In this document: piece after piece, positions 33,432 to 43,600 of the stretch
Layout: the number at the start of each line of letters is the position of its first letter
Numbering within the stretch: position 1 is the stretch's first letter
NCBI GenBank assembly: GCA_963755695.1
Contig: CAVWLB010000010.1
Span: forward strand, 1,302,001 to 1,366,000
Length of the DNA stretch: 64,000 nucleotides
Direction of reading: 5' to 3'
DNA from: QHWT01 sp963755695
Lineage (GTDB): Bacteria > Acidobacteriota > Vicinamibacteria > Vicinamibacterales > 2-12-FULL-66-21
The notes under the pieces: model-generated
Database searches by the model: none
What the model was told of the DNA's origin: nothing
The model's input: the letters and a program-made list of their open reading frames with translations, nothing else
Translations under genes and position numbers: made by a program

Positions 33432-34352
33432 TCCGTCCTGAGTTCGTCCGTATGTGCGACGGGCTGGGGTTATGCGAGGCGGATGCCAGCCTGAAGACTG
33501 AGCGCATAATTGGGTTCAGCAATCGCTCAGGTCTTCAAATGAGGAAAACCATCGGCAACAATCGGAAGGTGTACGCCTCAGATCTCCTCACGGGCCGTGA
33601 CGCCGGTGAGACGCTCCCACCAATCTCCCGCGGGGAAAGTGACGCATCGAGAATATCGAGCAGGCTACATACCTGACCTCGGTGATGACTCCATGTCGGC
33701 ACTCTTCCGTTTCGGAGTGCGACTGGCCGGTCAGTATGCGTTCGATTTTCGATGGTGACCCGCCACGGCAGGGCGGATCCAGGGCCTCGCCAACCTGGCG
33801 GCCACCAGGAGGCCGTTCACGCCGCATTTGGTACTCTTCGTACTAGACCACGCATCGACGCTCTCGCTGAATACCGCCGCGTCGTCAATCGGTAATCGAA
33901 CTCTCAACACTGCCTGCATGGCGAGGAACCTTCCCAGGCGCAAACGCACCTGGTCCCTGCTGCCATCAAGCCTCATGAACCACAACGGGCCCTGATCCGC
34001 CGATAACATCGAAAATGTTGAATGGCGTTCTGCGAGGCGGCCGCGGAAACGCCGGCAGGCTTCTCCTTACCGGAAAGGGCCACCGGGCCGACCGGGATTC
34101 ACCTATCCACTGACTGGGGCCGCGCGATTCCCCGAGCGGGCTATTTCGCGCGCGGAGTTCCTGATCCAACCGATGGGACAGACCGAGTCAACAGAGCGTC
34201 GCTACGGAGATGCAGCGATTGAATTAATCTGAGGATCTGGATTTGAACGCCTGCTATGTCGTGTGAGATATTTTTACGCGCTGTTCCAATTTTATCTACC
34301 TCCTCGATCTCGCCCGATAACGACCAGCTGACTGCTGTAAGATTCGCGGACC
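33432..34352. other. Long intergenic region with no convincing gene
   Basis: About 920 bases between divergent genes. Several open frames exist; the best, on the minus strand at 33731-34009 (92 codons), contains PLWFMRLDGSRDQVRLRLGRFL but has no ribosome binding site and no recognised family. No tRNA, riboswitch or T-tailed terminator was seen. The last 100 bases before 34353 are AT-richer and probably hold the promoter of the transporter gene. Confidence 0.4.
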
Positions 34353-36551
34353 GTGGCCGTCCGACCGCTACAGAAGATCGCGGGGAATCAGAGCCCGCCC
34401 ACTCGCGGAACGCGGCTGACATTCTCGGGACAGATCCTGGTCGGCCTTGCTGCCGGCATCGCGGTCGGCGTGTTCCTGGGCGAACTGGTTGCGCCGCTGC
34501 AGATCGTCGCGGACGGCTTCGTCAAGCTGCTCCAGATGACGGTCCTGCCGTACGTCACGGTCTCGATCATCGTGACCCTGGGAAGTCTGGATTTCAGCGA
34601 GGCGCGGCGTCTGGGAAAGGCGGCCGGCGCGGTACTCGCGTGCCTCTGGCTGGTCGGGATTGTCTACAGCTTTCTCGTGCCCCTCGTGTTTCCGCCGTCG
34701 GAGAACGCATCGTTCTTCACGTCCTCGCTTCTCGAGAAGCCGGCCGCGTTCGACTTCGTCGACCTCTATATACCGTCGAACCCTTTCCACTCGCTCGCCA
34801 ATAACATCGTGCCGGCGGTAGTGCTGTTTTCAGCGATCCTGGGTGTTGCCCTCATCGGCGTCGAACGCAAGGCCATGCTCCTCGATGTTCTCCAGATCGT
34901 CAGCACCACGATCTCGCGCGCGACCCGCTTCATCGTCCGGCTGACCCCCTACGGCATCTTCGCGCTCACCGCTACCGCGGCCGGCACGTTGAACGTCGAG
35001 CAGCTCCAGCGCATCCAGGTCTATCTGGTGACCTACGCCGCCTTGTCGCTGTTGGTGTCGATCTGGGTGATGCCCGCGCTGGTGTCGGCGCTTACGCCGA
35101 TCCCGTATCGCGCGGTCCTCGGCCCGACGCGCGGCGCGCTCGTGACGGCGTTCGTCGCCGGCGATCTGTTCATCGTGCTGCCGATCTTGATCGACGCCTG
35201 CAAGGAACTGCTCGAGCGTTATCTCGGCGCCGACGCGCGCTCGGCGGCGCTCCCGGATGTCATCGTTCCAGCGTCGTTCAATTTTCCCCACACCGCCAAG
35301 CTGCTCTCGCTCAGCTTCATCCTGTTTGCAGGCTGGTTCTCGGACGCGGTCGTGCCGGTCAGCCAGTATCCGCGCCTGGCCCTGACCGGACTGATGACGT
35401 TCTTTGGAAGCATGAATGCGGCAATCCCATTCCTGCTGGACACGTTCCGCATTCCCGCCGACACCTTCCAACTGTTCCTCGCGACGAGCGTGATCAACGC
35501 ACGAATCGGATCCCTGGTCGCCGCGGTTCACACAGTGGTGGTGGCCCTGTTGGGAAGCGCGGCGCTCACCGGCGCGATTCGACTCGACTCACGTCGCCTG
35601 ATCCGTTACGGGGTGGTGACGACGGTTCTTACCGTCCTCGTGGTTGGCGGTCTCCGGGTGACGTTCCGCACGCTCCTGCGGCACGACTTCAAGGGCGAGG
35701 AGATCGTGTATGGGATGAGCAATGCGCTCGAGCACGAGCCCTCAACAGTGGTCAATCCGCCGCGTGTGCCGGCCGACCCGACTCGCCCTGTCCTCGACAC
35801 TATTCGTGCCCGCGGTGTGCTTCGAGTCGGCTTTGCGTTACCGCGCCTGCCCTACGTGTTTCGCAACGCGCGACAGGAGCTGGTCGGCATGGATCTGGAG
35901 CTCGTGCATCTGCTGGCCGCCGATCTCAACGTCGGCGTCGAGTTCGTGGAATGGCGAGTCGACGATCTGCTGGACGCCGTCTCGCGCGGTGACGCTGACA
36001 TCGGGATCGGCGGAAATGCCGTCACCCCGCTGCTGGCGACCCGCTGCATGTTTTCCCAGACGTATCTCGAGGAGACAGTGGCGTTCATTGTGAAAGACTA
36101 TCTTCGTAGCCGGTTTGAAACCTGGGCGTCCATCCAGAACGCGAAGGACCTGGTGATAGGTGTACCGGCATTGCCGTACTACCAGCGACTGTTGCAGTTG
36201 CGCTTGCCGGACTTGCCAATGAGGGTATTTCCGCGCGACCAGATGCCGCTGGACGGCCCCGCTGGATTCGACGCCGTCGCCTATCCGGCCGAGCGAGGGT
36301 CGGTGCTCACGCTTCTCAACCCGAAATGGACAGTGGTCGTGCCGCAACCCGGCCTGATCAAGGTGCCGCTGGCGTTTCCCCTCGCGCTGCACGATCAGGC
36401 GTGGGCGAATCTCGTAAACACATGGATTGAGCTGAAGCGTCGCGACGGTACGTTGGACACGCTCTACAAGCACTGGATCCTGGGAGAAGCGGCCCTAACG
36501 GTTCACCCCCGCTGGTCGATAGTCCGGAACGTCCTCCACTGGACGAGTTGA
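34353..36551 (+). CDS. Dicarboxylate/amino-acid:cation symporter fused to a periplasmic solute-binding domain
   Basis: A 732-residue fusion starting at GTG. Residues about 20-430 form a DAACS (GltP/DctA-like) symporter: LVGLAAGIAVGVFLGE, LLQMTVLPYVTVSII, a re-entrant-loop region, and later FILFAGWFSDAVVPVSQYP. Residues about 455-715 form a family 3 solute-binding domain (IRARGVLRVGFALPRLPYVFRNARQELVGMDLELVHLLA; DADIGIGGNAVTPLLATRCMFSQTYLEETVAFIV). Binding protein and carrier are normally separate and usually belong to different transport classes, so a tethered receptor feeding a secondary carrier is unusual. The substrate is probably an acidic amino acid or C4 acid. Confidence 0.88.
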   Translation: MAVRPLQKIAGNQSPPTRGTRLTFSGQILVGLAAGIAVGVFLGELVAPLQIVADGFVKLLQMTVLPYVTVSIIVTLGSLDFSEARRLGKAAGAVLACLWLVGIVYSFLVPLVFPPSENASFFTSSLLEKPAAFDFVDLYIPSNPFHSLANNIVPAVVLFSAILGVALIGVERKAMLLDVLQIVSTTISRATRFIVRLTPYGIFALTATAAGTLNVEQLQRIQVYLVTYAALSLLVSIWVMPALVSALTPIPYRAVLGPTRGALVTAFVAGDLFIVLPILIDACKELLERYLGADARSAALPDVIVPASFNFPHTAKLLSLSFILFAGWFSDAVVPVSQYPRLALTGLMTFFGSMNAAIPFLLDTFRIPADTFQLFLATSVINARIGSLVAAVHTVVVALLGSAALTGAIRLDSRRLIRYGVVTTVLTVLVVGGLRVTFRTLLRHDFKGEEIVYGMSNALEHEPSTVVNPPRVPADPTRPVLDTIRARGVLRVGFALPRLPYVFRNARQELVGMDLELVHLLAADLNVGVEFVEWRVDDLLDAVSRGDADIGIGGNAVTPLLATRCMFSQTYLEETVAFIVKDYLRSRFETWASIQNAKDLVIGVPALPYYQRLLQLRLPDLPMRVFPRDQMPLDGPAGFDAVAYPAERGSVLTLLNPKWTVVVPQPGLIKVPLAFPLALHDQAWANLVNTWIELKRRDGTLDTLYKHWILGEAALTVHPRWSIVRNVLHWTS

Positions 36552-37858
36552 TTCGACCGGGCTCGACCGTTCGAGACGGTTTCGCATGGGCGTGGCGCAA
36601 AATGGTCACTGCCTGCACCGAGTCGAGCAGGCTCGCCGCAAGCAGCGACCATGCGCCCGCGGTCACGAACGGCACGGCATCGAAGGCAAGCCCGCCCGCC
36701 AGTGCCGGCACGCCGGCCAGCCACAGGACGAACACGATCTCTTGTCCGACGCGCCATGGCATTTCGTGCGGCGATACGGTTGTGCGGCGCCCTCCGTCAT
36801 GCGCAGAGGCGCAGTACCAGGCGAGGAGCGGGAGCAGCCGTCTCTCCATTGCCACGATCATCTGCGCCAGGAAGCCCACGAGGCCGAGCACGCCGTATGC
36901 GGTGGCTGCGCGCAGCATCCACGTGGACGGCGCCGCGGCGGGCCAGCCACAAGCCGAGAATGCATGCCATCGCGAGCCAGGCTAGTGCCGCGGCGGCGTG
37001 CAACACCGCCGGATCCGGCGCAGGGATTGCGGGCGGCTTCGGCCGCCGATGGCGCACCATCCAGTTGACCTCACGGAAGAAGGCGCCGAATCCAGCAACC
37101 ACGAGCGAGGCGAAAATCCAGGTGAGGCCGACGCGTAACAGCAGCGTCACGAAGACGCCGGTGATTCCCGACTGAAGAAGGATCGCGCTGACCCATAGCC
37201 CCCTCCTGCGTGGCATTTCTGCCGGAAGCACCATTGGCAGCAGCCGGTAGCCGATCCCGACGACCATCATCGCCGCCCAGCCAACCGCCGCCAGTTGCGC
37301 ATGGGCGAAGACGTTGTGCAAAACAAAACCGGGCAGGATCGAATGAATCTTGTTAACCCTGAGCAATACGCCGACCACAGCCGCCACAGTCACGTTCGCA
37401 AACGCCAGCGCGATGTGAAGGCGGATCGCCGCAGGAATACGCGCCCTCCGGAGCGGACCGGCGACCCTGACGCCGACGGTGATGATTCCGGCACCAACGG
37501 TACCGCCGGACCAGGCCATGCCGCCGTATTCCTCGATCCAGAAGTGCGCCACCATTCCGGCGACGCCGACGGCGACGAGCAGGGCGGCGGCGTAGTCCGG
37601 CCACCCGGCCTGGACGCGCGCGCGCAGGGCAATTGGACCGACGACATAAAGCGCGCCGAGGATCGACGTCGTGATCCACCCGAGGGTCACCAGGTGGACG
37701 ACGCCAAGCATGCGCGAGTGATAGAAGAACCCGGCAACGCCGCGCGGATCGTACGCGACGACGGCAAAGGCGAGAGCGAGGCACGCGTGCGCGAACCCGA
37801 AGTACAGCGTGGGCAGGAGCCGCGGCGGCAATCGTGGATCTGTTGCTTCGGTCGACAT
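36358..37858 (-). pseudogene. NnrS/CcoN-like multi-span membrane protein, broken by one frameshift
   Basis: The first 300 residues have about eight membrane spans with RMLGVVHLVTLGWITTSILGAL, ALYVVGPIALRARVQ and HNVFAHAQLAAVGWAAMMVVGIGYRLLPM. Conserved histidines in spans (VHLVTLGW, LHNVFAHAQ) resemble haem-copper-oxidase-like or NnrS-type proteins, which are linked to NO metabolism. The frame then changes near 36945 (CCC for CC) and the protein continues as MLRAATAYGVLGLVGFLAQMIVAMERRLLPLLAWY with three or four more spans. The true C-terminus is unclear because the frame runs to 36358, into the convergent transporter gene. It lies 38 bases after the Crp/Fnr gene on the same strand. Confidence 0.7.
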
Positions 37859-37896
37859 CTCCGTCCGCGCTTTGGTGACACCTGGCGGTGGCGACG

Positions 37897-38526
37897 CTAT
37901 TCGCGCGACAACCGCTCGAGCTCAGCGCGCTCCACCACGACGAAGCCATCCTGTTCCGTGCGCACGAAGCCGTCCTTGTTCCACCGGCTCATGATCCGGA
38001 TGCACGTTTCGACCGTCGTCTCCGTCATGTCCGCCAGCTCCTGCCTCGAGAGAGCGAGCGGGATGAACGTGCCGCCTCGCTCGGCGCGGCCCATCTCGGA
38101 CACGAGCTTCAGGAACAATCGGGCGAAGCGCGGCTCGATGCGGCCGCCGGTCAGCTCGGCGAAGCGGTTGGTCAACTCCACCAGCCGCGTCGTCATGCCG
38201 AGCAGCAGCCCGCGAACGAGCGACGGATTCGACTCGATCAGCCGGAAGAACGCCTCGCGGGGGATGATCACGCAAGTCGTATCTTCCAGCGCCATCGCGC
38301 TTGCCGGAAATGGACGGTCCATGTAGACGGCCACGGCGCCGAGCGGGTCGCCGGGACCGAAGACTTCCAGGATCACATCCCTGCCGCTCGGCATCATCTT
38401 GAAAATCTTCACGCGTCCCGACGCGATAGCGTAGAAGGCATCCGACGGAGCCTCTTGCTCGAAGATCATCTGGCCCTTATCGAACTGCTCAACGCGAGAC
38501 CTTGGAAATGACTGGCACATGCACAT
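37897..38526 (-). CDS. Crp/Fnr-family regulator
   Basis: A 209-residue protein: cNMP-binding-type beta roll (FDKGQMIFEQEAPSDAFYAIASGRVKIF; GPGDPLGAVAVYMDRPF), a long dimer helix (FRLIESNPSLVRGLLLGMTTRLVELTNRF), and a C-terminal HTH with LSRQELADMTETTVETCIRIMSRWNKDGFV. The usual N-terminal helix is very short (MCMCQSFPRSR). Neighbours are an NnrS/CcoN-like protein downstream and a RIC protein divergently, so it is a good candidate for a DNR/NnrR-like NO or redox sensor. The first residues contain two cysteines but no FNR-type iron-sulphur motif. The start overlaps the start of the RIC gene by 19 bases. Confidence 0.88.
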   Translation of the reverse strand: MCMCQSFPRSRVEQFDKGQMIFEQEAPSDAFYAIASGRVKIFKMMPSGRDVILEVFGPGDPLGAVAVYMDRPFPASAMALEDTTCVIIPREAFFRLIESNPSLVRGLLLGMTTRLVELTNRFAELTGGRIEPRFARLFLKLVSEMGRAERGGTFIPLALSRQELADMTETTVETCIRIMSRWNKDGFVRTEQDGFVVVERAELERLSRE

Positions 38527-39377
38527 TCACGATGACCATCGGCGAGATCGTTGCCTCCGACTACCGCACGGCAGCGGTCTTTCAACGGTATGGGATCGAC
38601 TTCTGTTGCAACGGCGCGCGCACGTTCGAACGCGGCTGCCGCGATGCCGGAGCCGATACCGCGGCGATCGTGCGTGAGCTGGAGGAGGTCACGTCTCGGC
38701 CAGACCAACTCCTGCCGCGGTTCAACTCATGGGATGTGCCGGCACTCGTCTCCTACATCGTTGCCAATCACCACGCGTACGTGCGGGAGATGTTGCCGCT
38801 CTTGATCAGCCATTCGGGCAAGATCGCTGACGTGCACCGCCATCGGCATCCTGAGCTGCCACGCGTCGCGCAACTGGTGCGGCAGATCGCCGATGAGATG
38901 ACCGCTCACATAGTGAAAGAAGAGCAGATCCTGTTCCCGTACATCGTCCGGCTGGCCGCGGCCAAGGCCGGCGGACTCGCGGCGCCATCCGCACCCTTCG
39001 GTTCAATCGTCAATCCGATCCACAAGATGGAAGCAGAGCACGAGTCCGCTGGTCACATCATGCTCGAACTCCGCGAGCTGACCGACGGCTTCAAGCGGCC
39101 TGACGATGCCTGCTCGACCTACGCGGCGTGCCTGCAGGAGCTCGAGGCCTTCGAGCGTGACCTCCACACCCATGTGCACCTCGAAAACAACCTTCTCTTC
39201 CCGAAGGCGTCGGCGCTCGAGACAGCCACGACTGAGGCGGCCGGCCGGCGGCCACCAGGGAGCTTCGCGTCCGCTGTGTCCCGAGCTGATAAGCCTGCCT
39301 CCAAGTGCCAGCCGCCAATGGCGCACGCCGCGAAACTTGACGCGCTGCACGCCTGCGGCTTTGACGAGACGTTCTAA
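38508..39377 (+). CDS. RIC-family (YtfE/ScdA) di-iron protein
   Basis: A 289-residue protein from the ATG at 38508. The N-terminal ScdA_N domain has the motif TIGEIVASDYRTAAVFQRYGIDFCCNGARTF, and the hemerythrin-like four-helix body holds the metal ligands in NHHAYVREMLP, HRHRHPELP, EMTAHIVKEEQILFP, KMEAEHESAGH and HTHVHLENNLLFP. RIC proteins repair iron-sulphur clusters damaged by nitric oxide and hydrogen peroxide. The 50-residue tail after LFPKASALE is not typical of the family and contains two Cys. It is divergent from the Crp/Fnr gene with overlapping 5' ends, so regulation by that protein is likely. Confidence 0.92.
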   Translation: MTGTCTFTMTIGEIVASDYRTAAVFQRYGIDFCCNGARTFERGCRDAGADTAAIVRELEEVTSRPDQLLPRFNSWDVPALVSYIVANHHAYVREMLPLLISHSGKIADVHRHRHPELPRVAQLVRQIADEMTAHIVKEEQILFPYIVRLAAAKAGGLAAPSAPFGSIVNPIHKMEAEHESAGHIMLELRELTDGFKRPDDACSTYAACLQELEAFERDLHTHVHLENNLLFPKASALETATTEAAGRRPPGSFASAVSRADKPASKCQPPMAHAAKLDALHACGFDETF

Positions 39378-39609
39378 CCGCACGTCAACCGCGTCGAACG
39401 CGTTACCGAGTCCGGGACTTATGCCGATGTTAGGGCAGTTTTGTTCCCAACTTGTTCTGGTTGTAGGATGCCGTCTTCGGTACCGGCGATGAGCGGACCG
39501 TGCACCGACCAATCAATCAGCACGCTCAACAACATTCGCTCTCCAGTCACGCGATGGTTGACTGGCTTCTCCTTTGCGGCCCGGGGAGCGCTTTCAGGAG
39601 GTAGACGCC

Positions 39610-40272
39610 ATGCAGCGCGCCCTGCTGTTGTCGTTGGCGTTGGTGCTTGCGGCCGTCCCTGCTCGCGGCGATCCGATCATCATCACCGGTGGGTCCCTCG
39701 ACATTGTCCCAGGCAACACCTTCGGTGACGGAACCATGAGCATTCGTGGTACCGGAAACTTCGCGTTGACAGTAAAGGGCGAGGCTGGGGGCCTCGGTGT
39801 GTGTAACCTTTGCTCGCCTGAGGCTCCCGTAATCATGGGTGGCAGCTTCGGCGAGGAGCTATTCGACGGAACGCTGGTCGTCAATGGCCATACGTTTCCC
39901 ATTCCTTCCTTCGAAGCTGATATAGCCCTCTTTTTCGACGCGCCCGACGTCACCGCTCCGCCAATTGGTGCAGAGGCAGTATTGTCGGCGCCGTTCAGGT
40001 TAAGGGGCAGTGTGGAGATCTTTGATTTCGAGAATGTGCCGACAACGACAATCGCGATTACCGGCCGAGGGCGCATAACGACCCATTTTGTAGGCTTACC
40101 GCAAGGCGCACCTTCATTCTGGGCATACGATCGGTCACACGTTGAGTTCGAGTCGCCAACGCCCGAGCCAGCAACGACGTTGCTCGTCGGCACGGGACTG
40201 GTGGGATTGCTGCTGCGACGTGGCAACCTTCGCTTTCGACCGCAGCCGGAGGTTGGATTCTCGCCTGTCTGA
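39610..40272 (+). CDS. PEP-CTERM exported protein
   Basis: A 220-residue protein from ATG 39610, with AGGAGG 9 bases upstream. A signal peptide (MQRALLLSLALVLAAVPARG) is followed by a beta-rich body of about 160 residues (DPIIITGGSLDIVPG; GGSFGEELFDGTLVVNGH; FRLRGSVEIFDFENVPTTTIAITG). The C-terminus has the PEP-CTERM sorting signal: TPEPATTLLVGTGLVGLLLRRG, with a membrane span and Arg cluster. Such proteins are processed by exosortase and exported to the surface or exopolysaccharide matrix. The sequence after the signal (FRPQPEVGFSPV) is longer than usual. No exosortase is in the window. Confidence 0.88.
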   Translation: MQRALLLSLALVLAAVPARGDPIIITGGSLDIVPGNTFGDGTMSIRGTGNFALTVKGEAGGLGVCNLCSPEAPVIMGGSFGEELFDGTLVVNGHTFPIPSFEADIALFFDAPDVTAPPIGAEAVLSAPFRLRGSVEIFDFENVPTTTIAITGRGRITTHFVGLPQGAPSFWAYDRSHVEFESPTPEPATTLLVGTGLVGLLLRRGNLRFRPQPEVGFSPV

Positions 40273-40697
40273 AGGATATTGCGTGCACGCCTTCCCTCAG
40301 TCTGCGTGAGACCATCGTGAAGGCGCCGCCAGACGCAGCCGATGCAAGAGACGTTGACTGTCGATTGTTGAACGATGACACGCAGCAGTGAGTCCTGCCG
40401 TCTGCGTGTCGCACCGAGCGCATCCGTGACACGTAGGGACCAGCGGATCGACGAGTCGATGTTGGGCATCCCCCCGAGTGCACTTGTCTTAGACCGTCCC
40501 CGGTATTACTCGAGCGCGTGTTTCGTGTGGCTATTCGTGGGTGCTATTCGTGGGCCTTTTCGGTGGAGAGACCAAAAGGGCCTCGATAAATCGAGGCCCT
40601 TCCTTATCCAAGCGTTAACACTCCATTAACTCTCGCGTCGCAGAGACGTTACCACCGACATCTATGCTCCCTCAGATTCAGTCCGGAGGAGGCAGAG
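40273..40697. other. Intergenic region with strong hairpin
   Basis: About 425 bases upstream of a TonB receptor gene. GCTATTCGTGGG occurs twice in direct repeat near 40530-40555, followed by the hairpin at 40576-40601. A promoter for the receptor must lie between about 40606 and 40680. No gene was recognised. Confidence 0.5.
40576..40606. terminator. Rho-independent-like terminator hairpin
   Basis: AAGGGCCTCGA-TAAA-TCGAGGCCCTT is a perfect 11-bp stem with a four-base loop. It is preceded by an A-tract and followed by TTCCTTAT, so it could stop transcription in either direction and insulate the receptor gene from the PEP-CTERM gene. Confidence 0.7.
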
Positions 40698-43600
40698 ATG
40701 AAAATGAGAACGTGGATGGCGGCGGCGTTGCTCGTCGCGGCATTCCCGACGATCGGTCGCGCTCAGTCCGACCAGGGAAAGTTCACGGGAACGGTCCACG
40801 ATAGCAGCGGCGCGTTCGTCGCCGGCGCGACGGTCACGATCAAAAACGAGCGTACGGGCGAAGAACGCACGCAGGTGACATCCGCGAGTGGCGTGTTTCT
40901 GATCGGGAACCTCAAGCCGTCCACTTATACGGTGCGCGCCGAGAAGGACGGGTTCGCGCCGATCGAGTACACCCGGATGGCCGTCGCGGTGGGTCAGGAA
41001 CTCCATCTCGACTTCGAATTCAAACCAAGCGGCGTCCAGGAGGCGGTGACCGTGGTCGCTGAATCGCCGATTCTCGATCTCAGCTCCGCGCGGATCGGCG
41101 CCAACGTCAGCGAGCGCGACGTCGTCAACCTGCCGGTCAACGGCCGGCAGATGTCACAGCTCCTGTTGCAGGCGCCCGGCTCGCAAAACGCGGGCACCGG
41201 CACGTGGCAGGACATCCGGTTCACCGGTCGCGCCGTCGAGCAGAACGCGATCCGTTACGACGGAATCGAGGGGTCGGCCATCATCGACGCCGCACCGGGG
41301 AATCTGAATGGCGAGGTGGCCACGCCATTCAAGCTGCAGGCGAGCCTTGAAAACGTGCAGGAGTTCCGCGTCGAATCCAGCGCCTACCCGGCGGAATTCG
41401 GGACCGGCAGCGGCGGGCAGGTGAGCGTCATCACCAAGTCCGGCAGCAACGGCTTTCATGGCTCGGCCTTCGAGTACCTGCGCAACGACCAGTTCGATGC
41501 GCCGAACCATTTCGACACGACGGCCGGACTGCCGAAGTCGATGCTGCGGCAGAACCAGTTCGGCGGCTCGTTTGGCGGACCGGTTGCCAAGGATCGAGCG
41601 TTCTTCTTCGGGAGCTACGAAGCGTACCGGCTGAAGGCAGGCGTGAACATCGTCGAGGCCGTGCCGAGCGCGGCGGCGTGGGCACGCGCGGTTCCCGCAA
41701 TCGCGGTGCTGCGGCCGGGCTTTCTCGCACCGGGTGCGGTGCTGCTGCCCGGTGAATCAACCAATCCTGACTTCGACATCGCACAACTCCAGACGCCGGC
41801 CAAGGTGCGGGAAGACTCGTTCAGCGGCCGCGCCGACATGAGGTTGACCAGTCGATGGTCGAGTTACGCGCGCGTCTTCGGGGACCGCGGCATCAGCGAT
41901 CAGCCGGACAGCGTGTCGGGTCGAGTAGTGCACACCGAAGCGAGACCGAGGAACGCGGTCTTCAATCTGCAGGGCATACTGTCGGACAGGACAACCAACG
42001 AGCTCAAGTTCGGCTACAACGGCGCGCCGACCCAGCTCAACGGTCACGTGCAGGCAGTCAACGGCGCCGACTTCTCGAACATGATCGTCAACCTCTCGGG
42101 CTCGATCGCCAACAACGGCATCGCCGGACAGGGGGCCAGCTCGGGGATCACGGTGCCGGGCGGCCTGATCCGATCGAACAGCGCGCAGAACGGCCGGTCG
42201 CAGCCGTACGATCCGTACTCGCTGTCGTTCATTGATTCCTTGAGCTCCCTGCGAGGTAATCACTACCTGAAGGTCGGTGGGGAAGCCCGCGTGATCCGCA
42301 TGTCGACGGATCGGCTCGGCGGGACGACCTACTCGTTTACGAACGTCAATGCGTTCCTGGCGAACCAGCCCTCGACGGTTCAGTTCCTCGGTGACGTGAG
42401 TGCGCCAAGCGTGTTCAATAACGGCGCCACCGGACCCCGCCACTTCGAGCAGGAGTACTACATCGCCTACGCCCAGGACGAGTGGCATCCGTCGCCGAAG
42501 ATCACCCTGAACTATGGCCTTCGCTACGACTACTACACAGTGCCCCGCGAGGCGAACGATCTGCAGGTCAAGTTCAACCCCGACACCGGAGTGATCGATC
42601 CGCCGACCACGCCAGTACTCAAGTCGAAGACCAACAACTTCCAGCCGAGGGTCGGCGCGACCTATGCATTGACTGGCCGGACCGTGCTTCGCGGAGGCTT
42701 CGGCATGTTCGTCGGGCCGGGTCAGACCGAAGATCAAATCCAGACGATTGGTGATTCCGACCGCGTCAGTGCCGCGATCACCTCCGGTCCGAACCTGGCA
42801 TTCCCGCTCGATTCGAGAGTCGCGACCGACTTGTTCATCAACAATCCCAACAACCGCGCCTATCAGCCGCGGGCGTATCGGAACGAGTACACGATCCCCG
42901 AGCGGATCTGGCAATACACCGGCTCGGTTCAGCAGGACCTTGGCGCCAACCTGGTCGCGACGGCTGCCTACGTTGGGTCGCAGGGAAGGAACCTGTTCCT
43001 GCGGAGTATCGCCAACCCGATCGTGGACGTCATCACGAACCCGAACCCGGCGAGCGCGGCGTTCGTCATTCGCGAATTCTCACTCGTATCGAGAAATGCC
43101 GCCGGCAATGTGATCGGCGTGCAGAATCCCTACGCCGAGATCGACACGAAAACCAGCGGCGGCCGCGACCACTACAATGCGATGCAGCTCGGGCTGTCGC
43201 GCCGGTCCGTCAACGGCCTGTCGTTGAATGCGCAGTACACCCTGGCTCGAAGCTTCGGAAACACGAGCGGGTCGAACGAAGCGCTGACGGCCGGCAATGC
43301 CGCCCAGACGCTGTCGGAGTTCGACTACGACCTGGGCTACAACGCGTTCGACGTCAGACATACCTTCAACTTCAGCGCGTTGTACTCGATTCCATACGGC
43401 CGCGGTCGGAAGTACGTTGCCAACGGCGTCGCGGGAGCGGTGCTCGGCAACTGGGACGTCGGCGGCATCGTGAACGCGCGAAGCGGCCTGCCGATTGACG
43501 TCCGTATCACGCGTCCGGACGTGGTTTATGTCGACGGGGCGGGCAACGCGTTCAACAACCCGGCGATTGGCCGCACGGCGGTGATCAACACTCCGAACGG

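Noticed and set aside
33731..34009. Minus-strand frame of 92 codons in the large gap
   Set aside because: Composition is plausible but there is no ribosome binding site and no recognised family.
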